Shown here: in pieces, positions 1-7,011 of the stretch
Layout: every line of letters starts with the position of its first letter
Position numbering within the stretch: position 1 is the stretch's first letter
Origin: an uncultured Collinsella sp.
GTDB taxonomy: Bacteria > Actinomycetota > Coriobacteriia > Coriobacteriales > Coriobacteriaceae
Reading direction: 5' to 3'
Assembly (NCBI GenBank): GCA_900552155.1
Contig: URYU01000015.1
Coordinates: forward strand, 1-19,290
Length of the DNA stretch: 19,290 nt
Position numbers and translations under genes: made by a program
Notes under the pieces: generated by a model
Database searches by the model: none
The model's input: only the letters and a program-made list of their open reading frames with translations
What the model was told of the DNA's origin: nothing

Positions 1-1
1 C

Positions 2-538
2 AGCACAGTTGTCGTTATCGGCGGTGGCATGATCGGTCTGCTCATGATGCAGCTCGCCAAAAACGCCGGCGCCACCAAGGTCGTCTTGCTCGAGCCTGTC
101 GAAGGCAAGCGCGAGGTTGCGCTCAAACTCGGCGCCGACCTGGCAATTGATTCCATCCACGAGGACGTCCCGGCCCGCCTGAAGCAGGAGGGCGTCGGCA
201 ACGTCGATGTCGTTATCGAATGTGTTGGCAAGCCCGTCACCATCGAGCAGGCCATCCAGATCGCCGGCCACAAGGCTACGGTCATGATGTTCGGCCTCAC
301 CAAGCCCGATGAGACAATCACCGTCAAGCCCTTCGAGGTCTTCCAGAAGGAGCTTGTGCTTACCTCGTCCTACATTAACCCTTATACGCAGCGTCGTGCG
401 CTCGAGCTCATCGACTCTGGCAGGCTCGACGTATCCTCGATGGTCGCAAAGGTAGCTTCCCTCGATGAACTCGGCGCCATCCTGTCAGACCCGGCCCTGC
501 GTGCCATGGGCAAATATATAATCGACCCCAGCAAGTAA
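2..538 (+). CDS. Zinc-type medium-chain alcohol/polyol dehydrogenase, C-terminal part (5' end outside window)
   Basis: This is the C-terminal ~178 residues of a medium-chain dehydrogenase/reductase, open from the first complete codon. The visible part starts in the NAD(P)-binding Rossmann fold: the nucleotide loop GGGMIG is followed by a strand ending in LLEP. An acidic residue at that point usually indicates NAD(H) rather than NADP(H). A GAD motif and the typical C-terminal ending GKYIIDPSK follow. The catalytic zinc ligands and the structural zinc loop would lie upstream of the window and cannot be checked. The family oxidises secondary alcohols, polyols such as sorbitol, threonine or sugar-alcohol phosphates; which substrate applies here is not decidable. 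A GntR regulator starts 65 bp downstream on the same strand with no clear terminator between, so the two may share a transcript and a sugar or polyol utilisation locus. Confidence 0.85.
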   Translation, partial: STVVVIGGGMIGLLMMQLAKNAGATKVVLLEPVEGKREVALKLGADLAIDSIHEDVPARLKQEGVGNVDVVIECVGKPVTIEQAIQIAGHKATVMMFGLTKPDETITVKPFEVFQKELVLTSSYINPYTQRRALELIDSGRLDVSSMVAKVASLDELGAILSDPALRAMGKYIIDPSK

Positions 539-603
539 ATCGATTGACACCTGCGCGGGCGGCCCTCATCCGTCGTTCACGCGCCCAGCTCTAGGAGACC
601 GTC

Positions 604-1359
604 ATGGCGCGAGCCATCTTCCAAACTATTTATGACAACGTGAAGCAGTCGATTGACGACGGCACATACGCCTATCAGAGTTATCTGCCTTCGGAGACTG
701 AGCTCACGCAGTTGTTTGACTGTTCGCGCATGACGGTCCGTCGCGCCATCTCGATGCTTGCGGCAGATGGTTACGTGCTCCCCCAGCAAGGCAAAGGCAT
801 GCGCGTCATTCGCAACATCAGTGACGAGAAGAGTCGTGGTGGCGGCGGACTCGAGACCTTTAAGGAAATCGCGACCAGCCGAGGCTTTGAGCTCAAGACT
901 GTCACCACCGTCTTTGAGCTCCTCATCTGTAGCAAGGCACTCTCCGGGATTACCGGGTTTCCCGAAGGCTGTGAGCTCACACGCGCCAAACGCATTCGTT
1001 ATGCAGACGGACATGCCGTGTGCTCCGACGACTCCTATTACCTAAGCTCACAGGTACCGGGACTGACACCCGAGATTGTCAACGATTCGATTTATCGTTA
1101 CCTCGAAGAAGACCTTGGCATTAAGATTGCCACGGGCAAACGCGATGTAACGATTGAGCACCCCACGCCCGAAGATGCGCGCGTGCTCGATCTCGACGAC
1201 TTTAACGCACTCGCCGTTATACGCGGGCAGACCTACAACGCCGACGGCATCCTTATGGAATACACCGAGACCAAACAGGTCCCCGGGTTCTTTTTGCTCC
1301 ATGAAACCGTGACGCGCAACGGTACCGGTCGAACCGGCCACCAAAGCAGCATGAACTAA
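604..1359 (+). CDS. GntR-family transcriptional regulator with UTRA ligand-binding domain
   Basis: A 251-residue protein of normal size for the HutC/TreR branch of GntR repressors. Residues ~1-70 form a winged helix-turn-helix, with the signature LPSETELTQLF followed by CSRMTVRRAISML and the wing QQGKGMRV. Residues ~85-235 fit the UTRA effector-binding fold, which in this branch binds sugar phosphates, amino-acid derivatives or similar small molecules. The segment GLETFKEIA after the DNA-binding domain resembles TreR-type regulators, but this is not enough to name the effector. The ATG at 604 has AGGAGA just upstream. The gene follows a dehydrogenase and ends at a strong hairpin with a T run, so it is probably the last gene of that unit and its local repressor. 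The operator is not identified. Confidence 0.92.
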   Translation: MARAIFQTIYDNVKQSIDDGTYAYQSYLPSETELTQLFDCSRMTVRRAISMLAADGYVLPQQGKGMRVIRNISDEKSRGGGGLETFKEIATSRGFELKTVTTVFELLICSKALSGITGFPEGCELTRAKRIRYADGHAVCSDDSYYLSSQVPGLTPEIVNDSIYRYLEEDLGIKIATGKRDVTIEHPTPEDARVLDLDDFNALAVIRGQTYNADGILMEYTETKQVPGFFLLHETVTRNGTGRTGHQSSMN

Positions 1360-1368
1360 CCATTTATT

Positions 1369-1440
1369 AGTTGCGGTGGAATAGTTCCTAGAATGGCCAG
1401 CTTAAGGGCAAAACAGGAACTATTCCACCGCAACTTTTTT
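1369..1440 (+). terminator. Long perfect hairpin plus T run ending the GntR transcript
   Basis: Arms 1369-1389 and 1415-1435 are perfect reverse complements (21 bp) with a 25-nt loop, followed by six T (1435-1440). It starts nine bases after the GntR stop. The stem is longer than an ordinary intrinsic terminator, so it may be a repetitive palindrome recruited as a terminator. Confidence 0.85.
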
Positions 1441-1471
1441 GGCCGGCGGGGCAGTACCTGTCCCACCGGCC
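1441..1471. repeat. GC-rich imperfect palindrome carrying a GGGACAGG core
   Basis: Arms GGCCGGCGGGG (1441-1451) and TCCCACCGGCC (1461-1471) pair with one mismatch and one G-T wobble. The loop region reads GTACCTGTCCC on the plus strand, which is GGGACAGGTAC on the other. It lies between the converging GntR and ferredoxin-like genes. On the minus strand it is followed by an A run rather than T, so it is a poor intrinsic terminator for the minus-strand gene. It shares its core with the palindromes at 3994-4056 and 11361-11395. Confidence 0.55.
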
Positions 1472-1490
1472 ATCATTTACGCTCGTTTAG

Positions 1491-2744
1491 CTAGTCCGCG
1501 AGCTTTTCCACTTGGTCGAGCATCTTGTTGAGCTTTTCCTTTGCCTCGGCCTTGACCTTCTCGGCCTCCTCGTGGGCCTTGGCCTTCTGGGCGGCCTTTT
1601 CCTCGGCTTCGGGATCGACGACGACCAGATTGGACGCGTCATGCTCAACCAACTTGAGCGCATGCTCGGGACAAACCTTGACACAGGCGCCGCAGCCTAA
1701 ACAATACGTGGACTCCAACGCAAAGCGGCCGCTTCCCACCAAATCGCAGGCGAACGTGGGGCATACATTGACGCACTCGCCGCACGACGTGCACTTGTCA
1801 AAATCGCACTCCGGCGTGCTCACCTGCATATTCTGGGCAAGCTCGGGATGGTTCTGCAGTGTCGAGAGCACCAGCTGCCGCCCATGGGTGAGCGAACGGC
1901 GACGCTTGGTCGTCGTGGTGCCGCACATGGTGTTGAGCGTGCGCTCCAGCTGGGTAATCTGATGGCGATGGGCCTTGAGCTTCTGCGTCACCGAGGCCAG
2001 CGCCGCCGTCGCCGGATTGAGCTTGGTCACCGTCAGGCCCGTGGTGCGGGCAATTTTTTCCATGTACTCCTTGCGCTCGTACTCGCGGCGCTTATGGCAT
2101 TTGAGGCTCTTGGGGTCGACCTCCAGGCCCATACCCGTGCCGGACCACTCCTCGGCCTTCGCAATCGCCTCGCCCAGAATATCCTCACCGCCGGTGTTGC
2201 GGCATTTATCGCACACGCCCAACGGCAGGTACACACTCACGTTGGGATAGTCGGCCAGTACCGAGAACCAGGTCTCGGCCGTAATATCGCCCACGCAGGC
2301 AACGACGACCTCATTTTCGCGCGGCATGCGCTTGAGGGCGCGCGTGCAGGTGACGTAGGCGGTCTCGTGGCTCGTAGCCGCCGAGACAATGTCGTCATAC
2401 AGGTTTTTAGGCGCCAGGCGCGGCGAAATAATCGCCTCAGTCGGACAAGCAGCGGCGCACAGGCCGCACTTGCGACAGGAGTCGAGGATCTCGATGGCGT
2501 CTTCCTCGACCTCGATAGCGTTGACCGGGCACACGTCCATGCACGCAGTGCAGCCGCTCTTTTCGTTTTTGCAGGTCAGGCACGGAATGGTGTTACCGCG
2601 CGGACGCTCCTTGTAGTCGGCAGGATTCCATTGCGGCGCCGACGGATCGAGTGCATCGGTCACACCGCCAAGCGGGTTTTTAAGAAAGTCGAAACCCTTG
2701 CTGATCTCGATAATGTCATCAAACAGATCGTGTTCCTGCGCCAT
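1491..2744 (-). CDS. Four-cluster 4Fe-4S ferredoxin-like protein with lysine/glutamate-rich C-terminal helix
   Basis: A 417-residue soluble iron-sulfur protein. Two 4Fe-4S motifs lie near the N-terminus (Cys 55/58/65/68/72 and Cys 90/93/96/100) and two near the C-terminus (Cys 313/318/321/324/328 and Cys 348/351/354/358), each with the CxxCxxC...CP pattern. The middle, ~130-300, is an unrecognised domain with five further cysteines (133, 150, 178, 181, 216) and the phrase LPLGVCDKC. It is followed by a basic, probably helical stretch. Residues ~378-417 are Ala/Glu/Lys-rich and likely coiled coil. No signal peptide or membrane segment is visible. The ATG at 2744 was chosen because GGGAGGGG precedes it; an upstream in-frame ATG at 2804 would add 20 residues without such a site. 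It probably carries electrons between an oxidoreductase and a donor, but the partner is unknown. Confidence 0.88.
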   Translation of the reverse strand: MAQEHDLFDDIIEISKGFDFLKNPLGGVTDALDPSAPQWNPADYKERPRGNTIPCLTCKNEKSGCTACMDVCPVNAIEVEEDAIEILDSCRKCGLCAAACPTEAIISPRLAPKNLYDDIVSAATSHETAYVTCTRALKRMPRENEVVVACVGDITAETWFSVLADYPNVSVYLPLGVCDKCRNTGGEDILGEAIAKAEEWSGTGMGLEVDPKSLKCHKRREYERKEYMEKIARTTGLTVTKLNPATAALASVTQKLKAHRHQITQLERTLNTMCGTTTTKRRRSLTHGRQLVLSTLQNHPELAQNMQVSTPECDFDKCTSCGECVNVCPTFACDLVGSGRFALESTYCLGCGACVKVCPEHALKLVEHDASNLVVVDPEAEEKAAQKAKAHEEAEKVKAEAKEKLNKMLDQVEKLAD

Positions 2745-2895
2745 GCGCGGCCCCTCCCTGAGCAGTGCAAACAAGCAAGAGATAATGATACGCCATCGGC
2801 CCACGCCTCGGGCAAATTACACGCGGAGCATCTTTGCGGCAAATAGCCCATGGCCTATCGCCGCCTCGATTGCACAAGGTCAATCAAGTGCCAAG

Positions 2896-3963
2896 CTATG
2901 CCTCGCACATGAGCTGCACGAGTTTTTGTTTGGTCACCTTAGCCTGCTCGTTGGCCATATTGCGCTCGTTTCTAAAGACCGCATTTGCAACACCCTGCAA
3001 ATCGGCATCGGAAATCTCGCCAAGGCCCAGCTCCTCGAGCGTGGTCGGCAGACCGACGCGCTGGCAAAACTCGAGCACCTGATCAAGCTCGGGCGCACGC
3101 TCCAAGCGCAGCTGCACCACCAGGCCAAATGCCACAGCCTCACCATGCATGGCCTTGCACTCGGGCAGAATCGTCAGGCCGTTGGCGATGGCATGGGCAA
3201 GCGCTAGGCCACCGCTCTCAAAGCCAACACCCGAGAGCAGAATATTGCACTCGATCAGGCGCTCAACCGCCGGCGATATACGGCCCTTTTTGAGATCGCG
3301 CTTGGCAGCGACGCCGCACTCCATGAGTGTGTCATAGCAGGCACGAGCCGCAACCAAGGCCAAGTGCCCCGGCGCGCCACCGTGCTCGTTGGCGCCATGC
3401 GCCGCGGCGCACGAACGCGCCTCGAAGTACGTTGCCAGTGCATCGCCCATGCCAGCGACCGTCATACGCAGCGGAGCCGCCGCGACCACGTTGGTATCGA
3501 CCACGACCAGGTCTGGATTCTTCTCGAGCATCAGGTAGCGGTCGAACGATCCATCCTCGTGATACAGCACCGAAATCGCGCTGCACGGACCGTCCATCGA
3601 AGCCGCCGTGGGGCATACGCACAACGGCAACTCGGCATAAAACGCAACGGCCTTGGCGATATCGAGCATCTTGCCGCCGCCAATACCCACCACCATGTCG
3701 CAATACTCAGCCTGGGCTTCCTTTGCCATTTCGACAACGGCCTCTTCCGTACACGGACCGTCATAAATCTTAAAGAACGGCTCGCTTAGATCTTCGTCCA
3801 GAAATCCATCGACGATCTGCCTGCACAGCCGATCCTCGGTGCCCTGGTCAAACAAGACATAGGCAGCGCAGCCCAACCATGACAAATACCTGCCCTGGCG
3901 CGAAAGCTCCCCCGGCCCCTGAACATACCGGCCGGGACCGCCGTAAACCATAGGAAGCGCCAT
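2896..3963 (-). CDS. GldA-type iron/zinc-dependent glycerol (polyol) dehydrogenase paralog
   Basis: A 355-residue member of the iron-containing alcohol dehydrogenase superfamily, glycerol dehydrogenase branch. The NAD-binding GIGGGK motif is at ~94-99. The three metal ligands expected in GldA are present as Asp174 (GMGDALATYFEA), His257 (LALAHAIANG) and His273 (AMHGEAVAFG). Asp124 in SMDGPCS matches the position that contacts substrate hydroxyls in characterised glycerol dehydrogenases. It is clearly related to the gene at 4109-5209 but diverged, with a long Ala/His-rich insertion at ~185-200 and a different C-terminus. The ATG at 3963 is preceded by GAAGGGTGG at good spacing and aligns with the paralog's start. 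A GTG at 3975 also opens the frame but sits too close to its AAGG. Substrate could be glycerol, dihydroxyacetone or another small polyol. Confidence 0.85.
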   Translation of the reverse strand: MALPMVYGGPGRYVQGPGELSRQGRYLSWLGCAAYVLFDQGTEDRLCRQIVDGFLDEDLSEPFFKIYDGPCTEEAVVEMAKEAQAEYCDMVVGIGGGKMLDIAKAVAFYAELPLCVCPTAASMDGPCSAISVLYHEDGSFDRYLMLEKNPDLVVVDTNVVAAAPLRMTVAGMGDALATYFEARSCAAAHGANEHGGAPGHLALVAARACYDTLMECGVAAKRDLKKGRISPAVERLIECNILLSGVGFESGGLALAHAIANGLTILPECKAMHGEAVAFGLVVQLRLERAPELDQVLEFCQRVGLPTTLEELGLGEISDADLQGVANAVFRNERNMANEQAKVTKQKLVQLMCEA

Positions 3964-3993
3964 ACGAGAATCCACCCTTCATCAAACAACGGT

Positions 3994-4056
3994 TGGTGCA
4001 AAGTAACCTGACCCCCTGCACCAACTTGTGCATTGGGGACAGGTTACTTTGCACCA
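3994..4056. repeat. 63-bp palindrome with inner hairpin, REP-like, GGGGACAGGTTAC core
   Basis: Outer arms 3994-4010 and 4040-4056 match perfectly over 17 bp. After one mismatch (A4011/A4039) the pairing resumes as CCCC/GGGG at 4012-4015 and 4035-4038. A second, inner hairpin (TGCAC 4017-4021, GTGCA 4028-4032) fills the centre. There is no T run on either side. It lies between the gldA terminator and the start of the GldA paralog, 30 bases upstream of that ATG. Its nested shape and shared core suggest a repetitive extragenic palindrome rather than a gene-specific operator. Confidence 0.75.
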
Positions 4057-4060
4057 TAGC

Positions 4061-4096
4061 AAAAAGGGGCAAAGCCATCTGTTGGCTTTGCCCCTT
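4061..4096 (-). terminator. Rho-independent terminator of gldA
   Basis: Perfect 14-bp arms 4064-4077 and 4083-4096 with a 5-nt loop. Read on the minus strand the stem runs straight into a run of five T (4061-4065). It begins 13 bases after the gldA stop codon. Confidence 0.92.
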
Positions 4097-4108
4097 CCTT
4101 AGCTTGAT

Positions 4109-5209
4109 TTACTCATCCATGAGATAGTAGTGGCCCAGCGCGTCGGCACCCAGGATGGCGTTTGCGACCATCTCGGGCGTCACCTCAAAAGGCATGTTGC
4201 ACATGGTGTCATCGGGTGCGCAGGCGGCCTCGGCAACAATCATGGCCTGCTCGCGCGTAAGCTCGGCAACGCCAAGTTCCTTCATCGTGACCGGCAGGCC
4301 AAGCTCAATGCAGAAGCCCAAGACTTCCTCGAGCTTCTCGGTCGGGGCATCCTCGAGTACCAGCTGGACGATAGTGCCAAAGGCGACCTTCTCGCCGTGA
4401 TACATGCCGTGGCACTCGGGCAGCATCGTCAGGCCATTGTGGATGGCATGAGCAGCAGCAAGGCCCGAGCTCTCAAAGCCAATACCGGAGAGCAGCGTAT
4501 TGGCCTCGATGATGTGCTCGACGGCAGGCGTGAGCGCACCCTTCTCCAGCGCAACCTTGGCCTTGCCGCCATCGGCCATAAGCGTCTCGTAGCAGAGCTT
4601 GGCGAGCGCCAGACCAGCCATGCCGCCCTTGCCGCCAGCGCAGGTGCCGCCGTCGGCATCGTGCGTCGCCTGGGCCTCGAAGTAGGTTGCGAGCGCATCG
4701 CCCATACCGGAAACCGTCAGGCGCACCGGGCTCGCCGCGATAACCGTCGTATCCATCAGGACGATATTGGGGTTTGCCTTAAGGAAGAGGTACTTGTCGA
4801 ACTGGCCGTCATCGGTGTAGAGCACCGAAAGTGCCGAGCACGGGGCATCGGTCGAGGCGATGGTGGGGCAAATAATAACCGGAGACTCCAGGTAGTAGGC
4901 AACGGCCTTGGCGGTGTCGAGGATCTTGCCGCCACCGACGCCGACGATGATGTCGCAACCGTTGTCGCGAGCGAGCGCAACCAGGCGATCGACCTCGCCC
5001 TTGGAGCACTCGCCGTTAAAGTCCTCAAACAGCAGCTCGGCCTTAGCCTCGGCAAAGCCGCCCTCGATCTTGGCACCGACGCGCTTCTTGCCCGAAGGCG
5101 TCACGATGACGAGGGCCTTAGCGCCGAGCGGCTCGACATAGGAGCCGAGCTTGGCGAGCTCGTCCGGACCCTGGATGTACTTGCTGGGGCTATTGAAAAT
5201 TGCAGCCAT
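4109..5209 (-). CDS. gldA: Glycerol dehydrogenase (GldA)
   Basis: A 366-residue protein, the usual length for glycerol dehydrogenase, which oxidises glycerol to dihydroxyacetone with NAD+ or runs the reverse reaction in the cytoplasm. The NAD loop GVGGGK is at 90-95. The metal ligands are Asp171 (SGMGDALATYFEA), His254 (AAAHAIHNGL) and His271 (MYHGEKVAFG), and the substrate-contacting Asp121 sits in STDAPCS. The N-terminal SPSKYIQGPDEL and C-terminal GADALGHYYL segments fit the family. The ATG at 5209 has a weak GGGATAG upstream. A full intrinsic terminator (5225-5266) ends only about 16 nt before this ATG, leaving no room for a separate promoter. Expression therefore seems to depend on readthrough from the alcohol dehydrogenase upstream, or on control of that hairpin. 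Confidence 0.9.
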   Translation of the reverse strand: MAAIFNSPSKYIQGPDELAKLGSYVEPLGAKALVIVTPSGKKRVGAKIEGGFAEAKAELLFEDFNGECSKGEVDRLVALARDNGCDIIVGVGGGKILDTAKAVAYYLESPVIICPTIASTDAPCSALSVLYTDDGQFDKYLFLKANPNIVLMDTTVIAASPVRLTVSGMGDALATYFEAQATHDADGGTCAGGKGGMAGLALAKLCYETLMADGGKAKVALEKGALTPAVEHIIEANTLLSGIGFESSGLAAAHAIHNGLTMLPECHGMYHGEKVAFGTIVQLVLEDAPTEKLEEVLGFCIELGLPVTMKELGVAELTREQAMIVAEAACAPDDTMCNMPFEVTPEMVANAILGADALGHYYLMDE

Positions 5210-5224
5210 AACTATCCCATTCTC

Positions 5225-5266
5225 TAAAAAAGAAAGGGGCTCCGTACAGATACGTGCGGAGCCCCT
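5225..5266 (-). terminator. Rho-independent terminator between the Fe-alcohol dehydrogenase and gldA; possible attenuator
   Basis: Arms 5235-5244 and 5257-5266 pair perfectly for 10 bp and extend inward by a wobble and two more pairs. On the minus strand the stem is followed by TTTCTTTTTT. It closes the dehydrogenase transcript 21 bases after its stop, yet the T run ends only about 16 nt before the gldA ATG. That makes it a possible conditional terminator for gldA. Confidence 0.88.
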
Positions 5267-5287
5267 CGTTACGATAACAAGAGTCGA

Positions 5288-6511
5288 TTAGAAATCGATG
5301 TCGGTGTCGTAGTAGCAGGCCTTGAGGATCTTCTCGAAGTCAGCAGCCTTGGTCTCACGCGGGTTCTCGGGCGTGCAGGCGTCCTGCTCGGCGTTCGCGG
5401 CGATCTCGGGCAGCTTGGCGAGGAACTCCTCCTCGGAAACCATCTGCGGGTTCTCGGCGTCGACCTTCACGCCACCATTCGCGTAATCCTTGATGGACTG
5501 CGGAATGTTGAGCTGGTCGTTGAGGTCGCGAATCTTCTGGACGAGTGCGGCGATGAGCTCCTCGTTGGTCTCGCCGGGAAGGTGCAGGATCTCCTTGGCC
5601 ACGTAAGCGTAACGCTCGGCAGCACGCGGGTCCTTGGAGTTCCACTGGATGACCTTGCCCAGGTACATGGCGTTAGCAGCACCGTGGATGATGTGGCCGT
5701 TCTCAAAGGCAGCACCGGTCTTGTGAGCCATGGAGTGAACGATGCCGAGCAGGCCCGAGGAGAAGGCGATACCGGCGATGCACTGAGCCTCGTGCATGTG
5801 CTGACGGGCCTCATGGTCGCCAGCATAGGACTTGGGCAGCCACTCGACGATCTCGCGGATGCCGTGCAGAGCGTTGGCGTCGGTGAACATAGAGGCGCAG
5901 GTGGAAACGTAGGCCTCCATGCAGTGGGTCAGAGCATCCATGCCGGTGTGAGCGCACAGCTTGGCGGGCATGGTGTAGGTGAGCTCGGGGTCGACGATGG
6001 CGACATCAGGGGTGATGTTGAAGTCGGCCAGCGGGTACTTGATGCCCTTTTCGTAATCCGTGATGACGGAGAATGCGGTGACCTCGGTAGCAGTGCCGGA
6101 GGTGGAGGAAATGGCGCAGAAGTGAGCCTTCTGACGCAGCTCGGGGAAGCTGAACGGCTGGATAATGTTGTCGAAGGACTCCTCGGGATACTCGTAGAAG
6201 ACCCACATGGCCTTAGCAGCATCGATGGGCGAACCGCCGCCGATAGCAACAATCCAGTCGGGCTCGAAGTCGCGCATAGCGGCTGCGCCCTTCATGACGG
6301 TCTCGATGGAGGGATCGGACTCGACGCCCTCGAACAGCTTGACCTCCATGCCGGCCTCTTTGAGGTCGGCCTCAACGTCCTGCAGGAACCCGCCGCGGCG
6401 CATAGAGCTGCCGCCAGAAACGATGATGGCCTTCTTACCCTTGAGGTTCTTCACCTCGTGGCGAGCGCCCTCACCAAAGTACAGATCACGAGGATTGGTA
6501 AAACGTCCCAT
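5288..6511 (-). CDS. Iron-containing (group III) alcohol dehydrogenase
   Basis: A 407-residue protein matching the stand-alone Fe-dependent alcohol dehydrogenases, close to the ADH half of AdhE. It interconverts aldehydes and alcohols with NAD(P)H, which suits disposal of fermentation reductant. It opens with FTNPRDLYFGEGA. The nucleotide motif IGGGSPIDAAKA is at ~90-101, SSTSGTATEVTAFSVITD at ~135-152, and HTGMDALTHCMEAYVS at ~188-203. Likely iron ligands are Asp192, His196, His259 (in VHSMAHKTG) and His276 (IIHGAANA). The C-terminus ends CYYDTDIDF. The ATG at 6511 has an excellent AGGAGG 7 nt upstream; a longer in-frame reading from 6562 would add 17 basic residues without support. It is followed by a terminator and then gldA. 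The inverted repeat at 6552-6578 lies in its leader or promoter. Confidence 0.92.
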   Translation of the reverse strand: MGRFTNPRDLYFGEGARHEVKNLKGKKAIIVSGGSSMRRGGFLQDVEADLKEAGMEVKLFEGVESDPSIETVMKGAAAMRDFEPDWIVAIGGGSPIDAAKAMWVFYEYPEESFDNIIQPFSFPELRQKAHFCAISSTSGTATEVTAFSVITDYEKGIKYPLADFNITPDVAIVDPELTYTMPAKLCAHTGMDALTHCMEAYVSTCASMFTDANALHGIREIVEWLPKSYAGDHEARQHMHEAQCIAGIAFSSGLLGIVHSMAHKTGAAFENGHIIHGAANAMYLGKVIQWNSKDPRAAERYAYVAKEILHLPGETNEELIAALVQKIRDLNDQLNIPQSIKDYANGGVKVDAENPQMVSEEEFLAKLPEIAANAEQDACTPENPRETKAADFEKILKACYYDTDIDF

Positions 6512-6551
6512 ACTGTGCCTCCTAAACAAGCCCCTCTTAGACTTGCGTATA

Positions 6552-6578
6552 TAACGGAGCACCCAATTGGCTCCGTTA
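6552..6578. promoter_or_regulatory. 9-bp inverted repeat upstream of the Fe-alcohol dehydrogenase
   Basis: TAACGGAGC (6552-6560) and GCTCCGTTA (6570-6578) are perfect inverted copies with a 9-base spacer that itself runs into CCAATTGG. It sits 41-67 bases upstream of the ATG on the minus strand, next to TATATA. It could be a repressor operator or a leader hairpin. It does not match the TTGTGAA/TTCACAA pattern of Rex, the NADH-sensing regulator often controlling such genes. Confidence 0.4.
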
Positions 6579-6955
6579 GGACCGGTTTGCGCGTTGCCGG
6601 CGATGACAATGCGCGATGTCTAAACGTCTCAACGCTCAGACAAACACTATTTTACCGTTCTGGTTGGTCAGTTATTCACCTAAAGCCGCCAATGATGAAA
6701 CGTTTTTTCTATCCCTGAAGACCCTTGTGCGGCATTCATACTCCCAAGCTGGGCAAACGTTTTATCAAGGTTGACTACATATCCCGGGCAGGACGGTGCC
6801 CCTCCAAAATATGCACCGTTCGCCGCCAAAAATCGACCGTTTGCGGCACCGTGATACCACTCGGTCGTCCAAGGTGCCGACATTTGTGCGACATCCGTCT
6901 TCGTGGTGCAAAGGTGCAAGTCCAAGTGCGGCACCCCCGGTGTGCCACATGCGGG
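6579..6955. other. Intergenic region without a convincing gene
   Basis: With its edges this is a 500-bp gap (6512-7011) between divergently transcribed genes. It holds TAAAAT on the minus strand near 6645-6652 (a weak candidate -10), the short inverted pair ACGGTGC/GCACCGT (6793-6799, 6813-6819) and several TGCGGCA-type words (6728-6734, 6842-6848, 6927-6933). An 84-codon frame is open on the minus strand at 6680-6934, but it has no ribosome site or recognisable motif. I regard the stretch as promoter plus repetitive sequence. Confidence 0.5.
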
Positions 6956-7011
6956 TAAACTAGAACCTTATATAGAAACATTTGAACCCTAACCGCAGCA
7001 AAGGAGGCCCC

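Noticed and set aside
1848..2846. Open plus-strand frame of about 330 codons over the ferredoxin-like gene
   Set aside because: It is antisense to a gene with four intact 4Fe-4S motifs. The translation is Arg/Gly/His/Ala-rich without domains, as expected opposite GC-rich codons.
2745..2895. Hairpin near 2830-2862 between the GldA paralog and the ferredoxin-like gene as a terminator
   Set aside because: A GCGGC/GCCGC stem with bulges can be drawn, but it has mismatches and no T run on the minus strand. It is too weak to call.
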